6,351 nt of DNA from Ascidiaceihabitans sp. (GTDB lineage: Bacteria; Pseudomonadota; Alphaproteobacteria; Rhodobacterales; Rhodobacteraceae): positions 1-6,351 of the forward strand of contig JALZUL010000070.1 of assembly GCA_023301665.1 (NCBI GenBank), given 5' to 3'. Position 1 is the first letter of the stretch. Each line of letters opens with the position of its first letter. Below, piece by piece: positions 5,996-6,351 of the stretch. The notes under the pieces are model-generated. The model did no database searches. It saw nothing but the letters and a program-made list of their open reading frames with translations, and was not told where the DNA came from. A program made the translations under genes and the position numbers.

Positions 5996-6351
5996 ATGAC
6001 GAAAATGACCCTCGCTTCGTATCCACATATGTTGGGTTTCGAACAGCTAGAGCGCCTGTTGGAACGCACGGCGAAGACTGGAAATGAAGGCTATCCGCCT
6101 TTCAATATTGAACAAACATCAGATTTTTCATACCGGATCACGCTTGCGGTTGCCGGATTTGGTGATGACGATTTGGCCATTACGGTTGAAGATCGCCAAT
6201 TGGTGATCCGTGGGCGTCATTCCGAAAATCTAGAAGAACGCGTATTTCTTCATCGTGGTATTGCATCACGTCAATTCCAACGGTCTTTTGTATTGGCAGA
6301 TGGGGTCGATGTCGGCGAAGCTATTATGGAAAATGGCCTGCTTCATATCGA
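5996..6351 (+). CDS. Hsp20 small heat-shock protein, IbpA-like (3' end outside window)
   Basis: The frame opens at ATG 5996, with AAGGA 8 nt upstream, and stays open to the window edge, giving 118 residues. After a short N-terminal helix region (MLGFEQLERLLERT, 12-25) the alpha-crystallin domain begins at YPPFNIEQ (33-40), followed by YRITLAVAGF (46-55), a VEDRQLVIRGRH strand pair (64-75), LHRGIASRQFQRSF (85-98) and the ENGLLHI strand (112-118), where the sequence stops. This is the IbpA type; such proteins hold aggregating cytoplasmic proteins for refolding by DnaK and ClpB. The C-terminal I-x-I tail must lie beyond the window. The gene has its own RpoH-like promoter and a probable RNA thermometer, consistent with heat control at both transcription and translation. 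Confidence 0.93.
   Translation, partial: MTKMTLASYPHMLGFEQLERLLERTAKTGNEGYPPFNIEQTSDFSYRITLAVAGFGDDDLAITVEDRQLVIRGRHSENLEERVFLHRGIASRQFQRSFVLADGVDVGEAIMENGLLHI

Noticed and set aside
1..6351. A defence island, mobile element or other new multi-gene system
   Set aside because: All genes belong to familiar metabolic, transport or stress families, with no transposase, integrase, tRNA, direct repeats or nuclease modules; only individual regulatory features stand out.

Overview
The window looks like ordinary chromosome from an alphaproteobacterium, most likely a Rhodobacterales (marine Roseobacter-group) species. I infer this from the protein styles: PurE/PurK, a Blh-like persulfide dioxygenase with a THVHADH motif, a YdcH-like DUF465 protein, an IbpA-like Hsp20 behind an RpoH promoter, and a lone PhnM-like amidohydrolase. 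Base composition is moderate. No tRNA, rRNA, insertion sequence, CRISPR array or phage gene was seen, and all complete genes read through without frameshifts.

Layout from left to right. Positions 1-567 (+) hold the C-terminal part of an EamA/DMT-family membrane transporter. It converges on and overlaps by 35 nt a Nudix hydrolase (533-988, -). Divergent from the Nudix gene, an exported alpha/beta-hydrolase lipase (1061-1846, +) overlaps by 14 nt a divergent PhnM-like amidohydrolase (1833-2978, +), so the two are probably co-transcribed. That pair converges, with a 7-nt gap, on a minus-strand block. Read in its own direction the block is: a YdcH-like small protein (5819-5595), purE (5509-5003), purK (5010-3946, overlapping purE by 8 nt) and a persulfide dioxygenase-like metallo-hydrolase (3870-2986). 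Divergent from the YdcH-like gene, an Hsp20 small heat-shock gene starts at 5996 and runs off the right edge.

Functionally, purE and purK are consecutive steps of de novo purine synthesis and form a tight translationally coupled pair. The persulfide dioxygenase gene follows purK on the same strand. A 75-bp gap there carries its own TTGACA-like -35 element and a perfect 9-bp inverted repeat, so it is probably regulated separately. The other genes (transporter, Nudix, lipase/PhnM) show no obvious common pathway.

The most interesting signals are regulatory. The hsp20 leader has a close match to an RpoH (sigma-32) promoter. It is followed by a hairpin that buries the Shine-Dalgarno sequence and contains the UYGCU motif of ROSE RNA thermometers. 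The others are the inverted repeat in front of the persulfide dioxygenase gene, and an isolated PhnM-like enzyme whose active-site motifs differ from classical PhnM and which lacks other phn genes nearby. I found no clear new multi-gene system.
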